A DNA stretch of 37,840 nucleotides from Rhodospirillaceae bacterium (GTDB taxonomy: Bacteria; Pseudomonadota; Alphaproteobacteria; Bin65): contig WTGH01000053.1 of NCBI GenBank assembly GCA_011523655.1, positions 1-37,840 on the forward strand. Direction: 5' to 3'. The stretch's first letter is position 1. Each line of letters starts with the position of its first letter. Below the pieces are notes generated by a model that was given only the letters and a program-made list of their open reading frames with translations, had not been told where the DNA came from and searched no databases. A program made the position numbers and the translations under genes. This document shows positions 24,992 to 33,092 of the stretch, piece after piece.

Positions 24992-25894
24992 CTAGATCAG
25001 ATAATACAGACCGATGGCGAACAGAATGATCGCGACGTAAAGCTTCAGCAGCCTTTCGTTGATATAGCGGTTGAGCATTGGCCCCAGGAGCGACCCGATC
25101 ATGATCCCGCTGCCTTCGATCCCGACCAGCCACCAGTCGATATGGACATGCATGGCGATGTAGGCGAGGACGCTGGCCATCAGCGGGACCATCAGGGCGA
25201 CCAGCGCCGTACCGGCCACGAGGTACATCGGAAACAGCAGGACCGTCGCCATGAACGGGGTTACCAGGAAGCCGCCGCCGACGCCGACCGAGGCGCCGAG
25301 GAACGAGATACCGAAGGCGCCGGCGGCGACGCCCAGGGGCTTGAAGTCGAACTCGTCGCCGGCGAAGGCGATGCGCACCCGGTTCCAGGCGATCGACAGG
25401 GTCCTCGGCGCGTGGCCGGACGGCGCGAGGCCGGACTCGGCATCGATCTGCGCCTGGCGGACCCGCTCCGACGCAGCCTCGGCCTTGCGCGCCGCGCGCG
25501 ACGGCGACCTGGTCCAGGCCTCGTACAACACCCGCGCCGCGACCAATGCCACAAGTGCGCCGAACACGGGCCGGTAGTCGGCCATGTCGCCGAGATAGTT
25601 CTTCGAGAACCACGAACCCGCGATGGCGCCCAAAGGCGCACCGATTGCGAACGCAACAGCGAGCGGCCAGACGATGCGTCTCTGGCGCTGATAGATGGGG
25701 ACCGAGAAGATGCGGCTGATGAACTCGAGGATCTGGTTGACGGCCTTGATCATGTTGGGATCGCCGATCCCGAGGACCGAAATATGACCGATGCCCGCGA
25801 GAATGCCGCCGCCGCCGCCGCCCATGGCCATGACAAATCCCGCGAACACCGACCATCCGAACGCGAGATAAGGATTGAATGCGAGGTCTTGCAT
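24992..25894 (-). CDS. TauE/SafE (TSUP) family anion permease
   Basis: A 300-residue membrane protein of the TSUP family, which exports sulfite, sulfoacetate and other organosulfur or organic anions. It is an internal duplication with two repeats: one opens with FAGFVMAMGGGGGGILAG and the other with GISFLGASVGVGGGFLVTP, and each glycine-rich motif marks a half. A basic loop (about 130-165) separates the halves. The ATG at 25894 is clear. The gene is divergent from the GntR regulator across 131 bases, and a weak match to the cluster's palindrome lies between them, so it may be regulated together with it. The substrate is unknown. Confidence 0.9.
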   Translation of the reverse strand: MQDLAFNPYLAFGWSVFAGFVMAMGGGGGGILAGIGHISVLGIGDPNMIKAVNQILEFISRIFSVPIYQRQRRIVWPLAVAFAIGAPLGAIAGSWFSKNYLGDMADYRPVFGALVALVAARVLYEAWTRSPSRAARKAEAASERVRQAQIDAESGLAPSGHAPRTLSIAWNRVRIAFAGDEFDFKPLGVAAGAFGISFLGASVGVGGGFLVTPFMATVLLFPMYLVAGTALVALMVPLMASVLAYIAMHVHIDWWLVGIEGSGIMIGSLLGPMLNRYINERLLKLYVAIILFAIGLYYLI

Positions 25895-25921
25895 GCGCCA
25901 GGTCCCCGGATCCTAACCGTC

Positions 25922-25933
25922 AGCTATCTAGCA
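25922..25933. promoter_or_regulatory. Weak fourth match to the cluster palindrome
   Basis: AGCTATCTAGCA matches TACTATATAGTA at 8 of 12 positions and is itself nearly symmetric (GCTA-TC-TAGC). It sits between the divergent TauE/SafE and GntR genes, where autoregulation would be expected. The mismatch count makes this much weaker than the other three sites. Confidence 0.35.
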
Positions 25934-26025
25934 TCGTTTGCTTCATGTCTCCAAAACGGGTAGGTAGGGGCCGGGCACCGTGGCTCGGGGAGCATCCTTA
26001 AGAGGGTCGGGGAATTGCAGGTCCA

Positions 26026-26802
26026 ATGCCGAACGACGCGCTCAAAAATCTGTTGCAGATGATCGAGGAAGAGAACGACCCAAACGTCTTGAAGCAACCC
26101 AAATATGCCCAGCTTGCCACGCATTTGTCGCACATGATCGAAGCGGGTATCTGGAGGCCGGGCGACAAGTTACCGTCGGAAGCCGACATGGCCGAGGTTT
26201 TGCCCGCAAGTCTCGGAACCATTCAAAAAGCCCTGAACCGCCTGTATGACCAGGGCGCCATCATTCGCAAACATTACCGCGGCACTTTCGTAAACGGCCC
26301 GCAATCGCTTCTTGGCCCCTGGCACCTGAAATTTATGGACGACGACGGCAGGACGATCCTGCCGGTCCGCCAGGAAGTCGTCGGCATAGAGAGGGTCAAG
26401 AGCGAGCAGCCCTGGGCGGCTTTCCTGGGCGAAAGTCCGTTCTATGTCTGCATCAAACGCGCCGTCGACGTGAACGACGAATTCCGCGCCGTCAGCCATT
26501 TCTTCGTCTCCGGCGACAAGTATGGCGATCTTCTCGACATGCCGGTCAGGGAACTCAGCGGCACCTACATCCGCGCAATCCTGAGGTCGAGGTTCGGAAC
26601 GCCGACTTTGCGGCTCAGCGAAAGGGTTGCATGCCAGGCGTTTCCCCGCGACGTATGCGAAAGCCTTTGCCTGCCCGAAGACTCGGTCGGCATGGTCTTT
26701 CATATCCAGAGCTACGGCTACCGGGACGGGCCGATTTCCTACCATCTCGTTTACCTGCCGCCCAACCGGCGGCTTCTGGTATTGGGCGAGAAGCAGGCGT
26801 AG
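26026..26802 (+). CDS. GntR-family transcriptional regulator, HutC subfamily
   Basis: A 258-residue ligand-responsive regulator. After about 25 leading residues comes the winged helix-turn-helix (26-90): KYAQLATHLSHMIEAGIWRPGDKLPSEADMAEVL and the wing IIRKHYRGTFV. The remainder is a UTRA effector domain (about 110-250), with ERVKSEQPWAAFLG, ISYHLVYLPPNRRL and an expected ligand pocket. Such proteins usually repress catabolic genes until a pathway compound binds. AGGT precedes the ATG by four bases; an internal ATG at 26059 is less likely. It is the only transcription factor in the 26-38 kb cluster, and three palindromes there are its likely operators. Confidence 0.94.
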   Translation: MPNDALKNLLQMIEEENDPNVLKQPKYAQLATHLSHMIEAGIWRPGDKLPSEADMAEVLPASLGTIQKALNRLYDQGAIIRKHYRGTFVNGPQSLLGPWHLKFMDDDGRTILPVRQEVVGIERVKSEQPWAAFLGESPFYVCIKRAVDVNDEFRAVSHFFVSGDKYGDLLDMPVRELSGTYIRAILRSRFGTPTLRLSERVACQAFPRDVCESLCLPEDSVGMVFHIQSYGYRDGPISYHLVYLPPNRRLLVLGEKQA

Positions 26803-26847
26803 AGCCAAAAAGGGTTCACGAGACGCCCGGTCGAATCCGCATACGAT

Positions 26848-28266
26848 TCAACCGCGCGCGGACTCCGGCCGCAGGGCCGCCTTTAGCTCCCGCATATCGT
26901 CGAGCGTCTCCAGCTTGTCGACGACATCGACGACCCGGTCGGCCCAGCGGGTGTCAAAGCGTTCGGTCATCCGGCGGAACTTCGCTTCCAGCTCCTGCCC
27001 GGTCAAAGGATTGGTAACTTCGCCCTTGTGCGCCGTGAAACGGACATGGTGGATTTGACCATCCGCCGTCGTGACCTCGGCGCCGCCGGGCCATGACCGG
27101 CCGGTCTGCCGCTCCAGTTCCGGGCTGCGGACAATCTTCACTTTCTCCGATGCGAAACGAAGGATATCGGGATCTGTAAACTTCTCTTCCGATAATTGAT
27201 CGAACCAATAGTCGCCGTCCATGGCCGTTGCCGCAGCGATATAGCGGAGGTTGTTGAACGCTTCGGTCGAATTTTTCGGTTCGCGGAAGACTTCATGGGC
27301 GTGAGCCGACACATAGGCAGACAACAAATCGATGCGGGCGATATCGCCGGCTTTCAATCGTTCCTTGCGCAGAATCTCAAGCAGCGAATCGATATTGGCA
27401 TTGAAGGTTTTCTTTGCGGGATGGATACAAAAATCCACTTCCCGCGAGCGCCACATCGCGCCGAGACCGGCAGCCGCTTCTGCCAGATTATAGTTTGGAG
27501 AAACGACCCCCGATCCAAAGCAAAGTCCGTCTTCATAAAGCCGGTATCCCGCAACGAACCCGGTCCGGGCGACATAGCCGTTTTCGATGCCGCCGGCGAC
27601 GGCCTTGCCGGCGAACAGCGATTTTCCCATATGGCCGCCCGACGGACGGTAGACCCCCGCCAGCTGCGTGCCGCCGAGCACCAGGGCCTGAACCATTCTG
27701 CCCGGATCCAGACCGAGCAGACGCGCCGTGGCCACCGAGGTGCCGATGGCGCCAAGCGCGCCCGTCGCCTGCCAGCCCCTGCCGTCCGCATCGAAATACC
27801 CGCCACGCCCGCTGACGTCGGTCGCCACGGCCGCCCGAAGGCAGACTTCCGTGCCCGCGACGCAGGCCGCGATCACATCCCGTCCGGAAAGCCCCTCCTT
27901 TTCGGCCACGGCGATCGCCGCCTGCGGCATCAGGTAGTTGGTGTGAACAGGATGCGCGTTGAAGGAGTCGCCGATGTTCGGTGCGTGCGCCGCCGTTCCG
28001 TTGACGAGCCCCGCTGCGCGAACCGGGAGATCGATGCCGGTTCCCCAGACGCCGGCGTCCGGCGTTCCGGCACTGAGACTGCGAGCATAGTCGAGGATCA
28101 GGGCGCCGGTTTCGAACTCGAGACCGCGCACCGCGCATCCGATGCCGTCCAGAATCGACCGCTTGGTGAATTCGACGACATCCGACGGTATGTCGCCATA
28201 GGCGAGACCGGCCGCCCACTCGGCAACCCGGGCGGTAACCGGACCGACGATTTCTTCGTCCAACAT
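26848..28266 (-). CDS. MmgE/PrpD family protein
   Basis: A 472-residue member of the MmgE/PrpD family, which includes 2-methylcitrate dehydratase, cis-aconitate decarboxylase and iminodisuccinate epimerase. Supporting segments are AGLAYGDIPSDVVEFTKRSILDGIGCAVRG at the start, NGTAAHAPNIGDSF, GRGWQATGALGAIG (HxTGxxG-like block) and PAKKTFNANIDSLLE. The member function cannot be fixed from sequence alone. The ATG at 28266 has no ribosome site, because it is preceded directly by the T-run of a terminator. No other early start exists, so leaderless translation or a non-standard arrangement is likely. It converges with the GntR gene. Confidence 0.93.
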   Translation of the reverse strand: MLDEEIVGPVTARVAEWAAGLAYGDIPSDVVEFTKRSILDGIGCAVRGLEFETGALILDYARSLSAGTPDAGVWGTGIDLPVRAAGLVNGTAAHAPNIGDSFNAHPVHTNYLMPQAAIAVAEKEGLSGRDVIAACVAGTEVCLRAAVATDVSGRGGYFDADGRGWQATGALGAIGTSVATARLLGLDPGRMVQALVLGGTQLAGVYRPSGGHMGKSLFAGKAVAGGIENGYVARTGFVAGYRLYEDGLCFGSGVVSPNYNLAEAAAGLGAMWRSREVDFCIHPAKKTFNANIDSLLEILRKERLKAGDIARIDLLSAYVSAHAHEVFREPKNSTEAFNNLRYIAAATAMDGDYWFDQLSEEKFTDPDILRFASEKVKIVRSPELERQTGRSWPGGAEVTTADGQIHHVRFTAHKGEVTNPLTGQELEAKFRRMTERFDTRWADRVVDVVDKLETLDDMRELKAALRPESARG

Positions 28267-28268
28267 GG

Positions 28269-28305
28269 AAAAAAACGGGCGCGGCCCCAGGGACTGCCGC
28301 GCCCG
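28269..28305 (-). terminator. Intrinsic terminator abutting the MmgE/PrpD start codon
   Basis: On the minus strand CGGGCGCGG (28305-28297) pairs perfectly with CCGCGCCCG (28284-28276) over a 12-base loop, and seven T follow (28275-28269). The hairpin starts ten bases after the stop of the amidohydrolase gene. Two bases after the T-run comes the ATG of the MmgE/PrpD gene, so the terminator fills the whole gap between the two genes. Confidence 0.92.
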
Positions 28306-28314
28306 GCCCGGATC

Positions 28315-29517
28315 TCAGTCGTCGGGTTTCAGATTGAACACGTCGATCAGGTTCCGAGAGAAGAACAGTTCCCTGTGTTCCGGGCTGATGTCCGGAAACT
28401 CGTTGAGGTAGCGTTCGACGCCGCTGATGCCGCTGGAATCCCAGTGCGGATAATCGCTGGTGTATCCCATGTTCCTGCCTTCCCAGAGAGCCATCGTCTC
28501 GGCCAGCAGGGGCTCGTCGTCCTCGAAGGCGCAGATGCAGACCTGGCGCTTGAAGTAATCGGACGGCAGCATGTCCAGGTTCAGTTCATGGGCCGGACGG
28601 GATTCCACATGCTCGTCCATGCGGCCGATGAAGTAGGGAACCCAGGTGACGCCGGCTTCGCACATCATGACGTTCAGCCTGGGATGGCGCTGCAGGACGC
28701 CGTAGCCGATGATGGCGATGAGCGCGCCGCACATTTCCAGCGGATGGGACGCCACATGGGCCATCCAGTAGACGTCGTACTTGTAGTCGGCGCTGTGGGT
28801 CGCGTTGTAGGTGCCGGTCGCCTCATGGAACAGCAGCGCCATGTTGTTGTCCGTCATGGCTTCCCATACGGGATCCCAGTCCTCCGTCCACCAGCGCACG
28901 TCCTGCATGACATTGGGCCGGAGCCACATGGCCGACGCGCCCAGTTCCTTGCACCGCTTGACCTCGGCGACGGCGCGCCCGGGCTCGAGCGGAATGGCGC
29001 CGCACCACAGGTGGCGCTTACCGACGCAATAGTCCTTGGCGGTCCAGTCGTTCAGCGCCCGCATGAGGGCGTATTGCAGGTCGATATCGACCACGTCCGG
29101 CAGGAAAAGGCCGCCCGTGGGAATCCACATGCCGATATCGACGCCGGTGATGTCCATGTCCTCGTCACGCTTGTCGAGGGCATGCTGGACGGCTTCGTCC
29201 CGCGTCAGGGATACGCCGCGCGGCCGGTAGTCCGAGTTGCCTTCCGGACGGCCCACGCCCCAGCCGTGCGGCTTCTGGTACATGCGCCCCTCGACCACAA
29301 ACCGGATACCGCCGCCGTTATCGACCGCCACATAGGGCGCCTGATCTTGGAAGTCCTTGTCCAGATACTTGGTGAAGGCTTCCAGCGGCTCGATCAGATG
29401 GCGGTCGCCGTCAAAAACGAAAAAATCCTTACCCACCGTTTTCGACGATTGACGATATGAATCGGCAACCGCGTGGTAAAAATCATTGCCGTTCTGTTGT
29501 GCTGCTGACTCGCCCAT
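28315..29517 (-). CDS. Amidohydrolase-2 family metal enzyme (paralogue 1)
   Basis: A 400-residue TIM-barrel enzyme of the amidohydrolase-2/decarboxylase family (ACMSD, gamma-resorcylate decarboxylase relatives). The first metal motif, usually HxH or ExH, is here Asp38-x-His40 in FDGDRHLIEP. Further likely ligands are His in LLFHEATGTY, His in VASHPLEM and Asp in TSDYPHWD. There is no signal peptide. The ATG at 29517 fits the paralogue, which starts at the same place relative to the motif; the frame extends to a TTG at 29562. It is divergent from the amidase across 176 bases with the operator between. A homologue lies at 36435-37628 in the same cluster. Hydrolase or decarboxylase cannot be decided. 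Confidence 0.93.
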   Translation of the reverse strand: MGESAAQQNGNDFYHAVADSYRQSSKTVGKDFFVFDGDRHLIEPLEAFTKYLDKDFQDQAPYVAVDNGGGIRFVVEGRMYQKPHGWGVGRPEGNSDYRPRGVSLTRDEAVQHALDKRDEDMDITGVDIGMWIPTGGLFLPDVVDIDLQYALMRALNDWTAKDYCVGKRHLWCGAIPLEPGRAVAEVKRCKELGASAMWLRPNVMQDVRWWTEDWDPVWEAMTDNNMALLFHEATGTYNATHSADYKYDVYWMAHVASHPLEMCGALIAIIGYGVLQRHPRLNVMMCEAGVTWVPYFIGRMDEHVESRPAHELNLDMLPSDYFKRQVCICAFEDDEPLLAETMALWEGRNMGYTSDYPHWDSSGISGVERYLNEFPDISPEHRELFFSRNLIDVFNLKPDD

Positions 29518-29574
29518 GACGACACCCGATCCGTATCCTCTGCACGATGCCGTGACCATCAAGGCATTTCCATG

Positions 29575-29586
29575 TGCTATATAGTA
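29575..29586. promoter_or_regulatory. Candidate operator A (palindrome) in divergent promoter
   Basis: TGCTATATAGTA matches the symmetric consensus TACTATATAGTA at 11 of 12 positions. It lies between the divergent amidohydrolase and amidase genes, 57 bases from the former and 107 from the latter. Read on +, it contains TATAGT (29580-29585), a possible -10, though the -35 hexamer CATCAA is poor. Likely bound by the GntR regulator at 26026. Confidence 0.65.
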
Positions 29587-29693
29587 CGGATTATCAAAAG
29601 TCTTTTCGCATGGCGAGTCAAGCGTTAACGGCGGAGGAACGGCACGCGACGCGAATCGGCCGGTTATCGACGGAGGTCTGAACCATCGCGACC

Positions 29694-31124
29694 ATGAGCG
29701 CCGAAGGCTGGCCGACGAGCATTGCCGAGGCTGGCGCCGGACTGCGGTCGGGCGCCTTCAGCGCCGACGGGTTGACCCGGCATTTCCTGGATGGAATCCA
29801 CCGGCTGCAGCCTCAGCTCAACGCGTTGATCGCGGTCAACGACGATCTTGCCATCGCCGCAGCGGCGGCGTTGGACGCCGAACTGAAAAACGGCATCGAC
29901 CGGGGCGGGCTGCACGGCATCCCCGTCGTCGTCAAGGACGATACCAACGTCGCCGGATATCCGACAACCGTCGGGTCTGCGCTGTACAAGGCCCCGGGCG
30001 CGGCGCTCATCGCCGAACGGGATGCGGCGGCGGTTGCGCGGCTGAAGGCGGCCGGCGCCGTCATCCTCGGCAAGGCCAACATGAACGAATTCGCCGCTGG
30101 CGGCAAAGGCGGCTTCAATCCCCATTTCGGGAATACCCGAAATCCCTGGTCGCTTCGCCATGACCCCGGCGGCTCGTCGAGCGGCACGGGCGCTGCGGTG
30201 GCGGCGCGGCTTTGCCTCGGCGGGACGGGCACCGATGCCGGCGGTTCCGTGCGCGGGCCGGCGTCGCGATGCGGCGTCGTCGGCATCCGGCCGACCTATG
30301 GGCGGGTCAGCAGCCGCGGGATTTTTCCGAGGTGCCGGAGTTTCGGAACGGCAGGGCCGATTGCCGGCCGGGTTGCCGACGCCGCCGCGTTGCTGACGGC
30401 GATGGCCGGTCACGACCCCGGCGACCCGAATTCGCTCGACCTGCCGCATGAGGATTTCGCGCGGGACCTGCACCGGGGGATCGACGGATTGCGTCTCGGC
30501 CTTGTCGACGGTTTTTCGTTCGCAGGGCTCGATCCCGAAGTCGCCGAAGCCATTTCGGGCGCGGTTGCCGCTTTCGAAAGCCTGGGCGCGCAGGTCAGAT
30601 CCGTCGGTGCGCCCGTCTTCAGCAAAACCCTCGATGCGGCCCGGCTGGCTGAGATCATTTTTCACGAGTTCGCCGAGGCGATTGCGGACAAGTACGACCG
30701 GGCCGACCCGTCCCTGTTCGGCGAGATCGTGCACCGGGATATCGCCAGGGCCCGCGAGGCGGTTCCGGGCCGCTACGACCGGCTCGTCGCCGAACGGCGG
30801 CAGCACCGGCGCGCTGCCGCGGACCTTTTCGCCGATGTCGATTGCCTGCTGACGCCGGTATTTCCCGGCATGCATGCGGGCATCGACGACCCGCCGGACC
30901 TGTCGGGCGATCATCGCCGTTTCACCGTCCCCGTAAGTTATCTGGGATTGCCCGGCATCGCCTTGCCGTGCGGCCTGAGCGCCGACCGCCTGCCGATCGG
31001 CATGCAGATCGTCGGCGACCGGAACGACGAAAGCCTGATCGTTCGGGTCGCCGCCGCCTTCGAAACGGTGTCGGGGTTGCAGGACGAACGGCCGCCGATC
31101 CTCTGGGCCGGTTCCGGCATCTGA
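29694..31124 (+). CDS. Amidase signature family enzyme
   Basis: A 476-residue amide hydrolase with the Ser-cisSer-Lys triad. Lys81 is in PVVVKDDTNVAG, the glycine/serine loop GGSSSGTGAAVAA is at 159-171 and the nucleophile Ser185 is in GTDAGGSVRGPAS. SYLGLPGIALPCGLSADRLPIGMQIVG is the usual end block. It has no signal peptide. The start is doubtful: ATG at 29694 lies 16 bases beyond GGAGGT (29672-29677), while the ATC at 29685, in frame, lies at the ideal seven bases. A TGA just before it excludes any earlier start. It is divergent from the amidohydrolase and 103 bases before the radical-SAM gene. The substrate is unknown; many family members hydrolyse aliphatic or aryl amides. Confidence 0.94.
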   Translation: MSAEGWPTSIAEAGAGLRSGAFSADGLTRHFLDGIHRLQPQLNALIAVNDDLAIAAAAALDAELKNGIDRGGLHGIPVVVKDDTNVAGYPTTVGSALYKAPGAALIAERDAAAVARLKAAGAVILGKANMNEFAAGGKGGFNPHFGNTRNPWSLRHDPGGSSSGTGAAVAARLCLGGTGTDAGGSVRGPASRCGVVGIRPTYGRVSSRGIFPRCRSFGTAGPIAGRVADAAALLTAMAGHDPGDPNSLDLPHEDFARDLHRGIDGLRLGLVDGFSFAGLDPEVAEAISGAVAAFESLGAQVRSVGAPVFSKTLDAARLAEIIFHEFAEAIADKYDRADPSLFGEIVHRDIARAREAVPGRYDRLVAERRQHRRAAADLFADVDCLLTPVFPGMHAGIDDPPDLSGDHRRFTVPVSYLGLPGIALPCGLSADRLPIGMQIVGDRNDESLIVRVAAAFETVSGLQDERPPILWAGSGI

Positions 31125-31160
31125 GATCGCATTGCGGAACAGGCGCCGGGACAATTCGGT

Positions 31161-31190
31161 TACAAAATGCCCGAAACTACAGTATAGTAC
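31161..31190 (+). promoter_or_regulatory. Promoter and candidate operator B of the radical-SAM gene
   Basis: TTACAA (31161-31166) and TATAGT (31184-31189) are spaced 17 bases. TACAGTATAGTA (31179-31190) matches the cluster consensus at 10 of 12 positions and covers the -10 box, so a bound repressor would block polymerase. The gene starts 38 bases downstream of the palindrome. Confidence 0.65.
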
Positions 31191-31227
31191 GCAATCCCTT
31201 TATTCTTCGGAACGGGATTAATTTGTC

Positions 31228-32589
31228 ATGAATAGGATTTTGCGGCGGGCAGACCTGATACCGCAGCAGATTGGCGTGCTGTACCACCCGGTCATTTTGA
31301 AACTTGAGCTGCTCAGCCAGGGCTTGCGTATTTCACCGGCTGCCAGCGAGGAAATCGGAAAGTCCCTCAAGATCGATCACGCCGTCGGCGCGGTCGGAAA
31401 ACACGCCCTCGACATCATCCTGACACCGGGAAAGGTCTATGTCGGCCTGCCGCACGGCGCCGCCGTGAACGAGCATTTCGAGGACGGCACGCCTTTCACA
31501 TTGGAGGTCGATGGCGGCGGTCAATTTTTCATCGGGAAGAAACCGGCCCGGTTGAAAGAGGACGGCCGCTGGATTTGCACGGAGGACGACGCCGAACCGG
31601 AACGGTTGATGAATTGCACCCTGCCGGCGACGCCCGGCTACTACGACAAGAAGACCTCGAACGGCCATTCCATGCGGTCGATCATGCCTCATGCGGGCGA
31701 CTTCGGAGGTTCCACTATCTTTCCGCAATGCGTCTATTTCGGTCATTTCCTCAAGGAGTTCGAAGGCACCGAGTGCCGGTTTTGCGGGATCGACGAGAAC
31801 CTGGAATCCGGACGGGATCCGTATCCGAAACGCATCGACGATTTCCTGGAAACCCTGGAGGAAGCCCGTAAACACCCCGGTTTCCGGCACGGCCCGGTTT
31901 TTGCCGGCGGCACGACGGCCGGACCGGACCGGGGCGCGAAGGTGCATGCCAAATTCCTCAGGCCGATCAAGGATGCGTTTCCGGACAACTGGCTGCGCCT
32001 TACGATCGCGCCGCCAAGAGAAGAAAAATACGCCGACATGCTGTTCGAAGCCGGCGCCGACATGGTGGGGTACAACTACGAAATCTACGACCCGCAACTG
32101 TTCAACAAATTGTGCCCCGGCAAGGTAAAGGACATCGAAAACGGCGTCCCGGGGCACGATCAGTATGACAAGATGATCAGGCACATTGTCGAGAATTTCG
32201 GCACCGGACGGGCGAACGCCAATCTGCTTGCAGGGTTGGAGCCGGCGCAAAGAACGGTCGATGGCATCGAGCATCTGGCGTCGATGGGGGTAATTCCGAC
32301 TATTTTCGTGTTTGTGCCGCTAAAGGGCACGGCACTGGAAGGCCAGATGCCGCCCAGCATTCGGGAAATGATCTATATTTATTCCAACCTGAAATCGATT
32401 ACCGAGAAATTCGGCGTCGATACCTACTGCGCCGGCTGTTGCCGCATGCTCGTCAACACCAAGTTCTATGACGGCATGCAGCCGACCATGCCGGCAATCA
32501 CCGAAGACGACCTTCGCTACGTCGGTTTGCCGCCGGAAGACCTGTTTGAAGCGCCGCCGCTACCCTTCCACCTGAACTGTGCGTGGTGA
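31228..32589 (+). CDS. Radical-SAM-like protein with C-x14-C-x2-C cluster motif
   Basis: A 453-residue protein whose C-terminal two thirds have the radical-SAM TIM-barrel pattern. There is a cysteine triad Cys168-x14-Cys183-x2-Cys186 (ending ECRFCGID), FAGGTTAGPDRG where a GGE motif would lie, and NLLAGLEPAQRTVDGIEHLASMGVIPTIFVFVPLKGTAL, the repeat-end signature of BioB-like radical-SAM barrels. The canonical Cys-x3-Cys-x2-Cys is absent. A second cluster site may be formed by Cys401, Cys404 and Cys405 (YCAGCCRML). The first 150 residues match nothing I recognise. The ferredoxin-like gene 84 bases downstream may supply electrons. Reaction and substrate unknown; the radical-SAM call is inference from motif and barrel, not exact match. 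Confidence 0.75.
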   Translation: MNRILRRADLIPQQIGVLYHPVILKLELLSQGLRISPAASEEIGKSLKIDHAVGAVGKHALDIILTPGKVYVGLPHGAAVNEHFEDGTPFTLEVDGGGQFFIGKKPARLKEDGRWICTEDDAEPERLMNCTLPATPGYYDKKTSNGHSMRSIMPHAGDFGGSTIFPQCVYFGHFLKEFEGTECRFCGIDENLESGRDPYPKRIDDFLETLEEARKHPGFRHGPVFAGGTTAGPDRGAKVHAKFLRPIKDAFPDNWLRLTIAPPREEKYADMLFEAGADMVGYNYEIYDPQLFNKLCPGKVKDIENGVPGHDQYDKMIRHIVENFGTGRANANLLAGLEPAQRTVDGIEHLASMGVIPTIFVFVPLKGTALEGQMPPSIREMIYIYSNLKSITEKFGVDTYCAGCCRMLVNTKFYDGMQPTMPAITEDDLRYVGLPPEDLFEAPPLPFHLNCAW

Positions 32590-32673
32590 ACGGACCGGGG
32601 CGCCGGCGACAGGGGAATAGTGTTCCAGGCAGAGCGATCTCCTGAAAATTGCGACGGATAGAGATGGGTCGCG

Positions 32674-33063
32674 ATGAAAGGTCCAAGGGCCGAAACAGCG
32701 ATGCTCGACGATCCGGCGCCCTATTATCCGGGCGACTATCGCTGCCAGATTTTCTGCTGCACGTTTCAGCGCAGCCCGGACGCGCGCCGGTCGTGCGGCC
32801 TCAACGGCTCGGCCGACCTGCGCGATTACCTGATCGCCCGGGTCAGGGAGCTGAACCTCGAGCATGTGCGGGTTCATTCGGCCGGCTGCCTCGATCTCTA
32901 TTGCGAGGTCGGCCCCATGATGATGATTCTGCCGGAGGAAGTGCGCTATCGCTACGCCAGCCGCGCGGATATCGACAAAATCCTGCTCAGGCACGTTATT
33001 CAGAAAAAGCGGGTTGAAGAATTACTCGTGATACCGAAACAGAAACCGGAAGACATTTCCTGA
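32674..33063 (+). CDS. Thioredoxin-fold [2Fe-2S] ferredoxin-like protein
   Basis: A 129-residue protein of the thioredoxin-like [2Fe-2S] ferredoxin family. The opening QIFCCTFQRSPDARRSCGLNGSADLRDYL matches the usual CxN...SC...GS..LRD pattern, followed by VHSAGCLDLYCEVGPMMMILPE. Cluster ligands should be Cys29 (or Cys28), Cys41, Cys72 and Cys77. The last pair is spaced Cys-x4-Cys, one more than the normal x3. The extra Cys28 beside Cys29 and Cys24 is also unusual. Starts at 32674 or at the ATG 32701 are both possible. It follows the radical-SAM gene on the same strand and converges with tctA 29 bases away. Likely electron donor to the radical-SAM protein. Confidence 0.88.
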   Translation: MKGPRAETAMLDDPAPYYPGDYRCQIFCCTFQRSPDARRSCGLNGSADLRDYLIARVRELNLEHVRVHSAGCLDLYCEVGPMMMILPEEVRYRYASRADIDKILLRHVIQKKRVEELLVIPKQKPEDIS

Positions 33064-33092
33064 AAGTTCCGGACTGTCGCTTATGCTCCCGG

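Noticed and set aside
26802..26848. Terminator between the convergent GntR and MmgE/PrpD genes
   Set aside because: Only a 5-bp GAATC/GATTC pairing is present, without a T-run; too weak to call.
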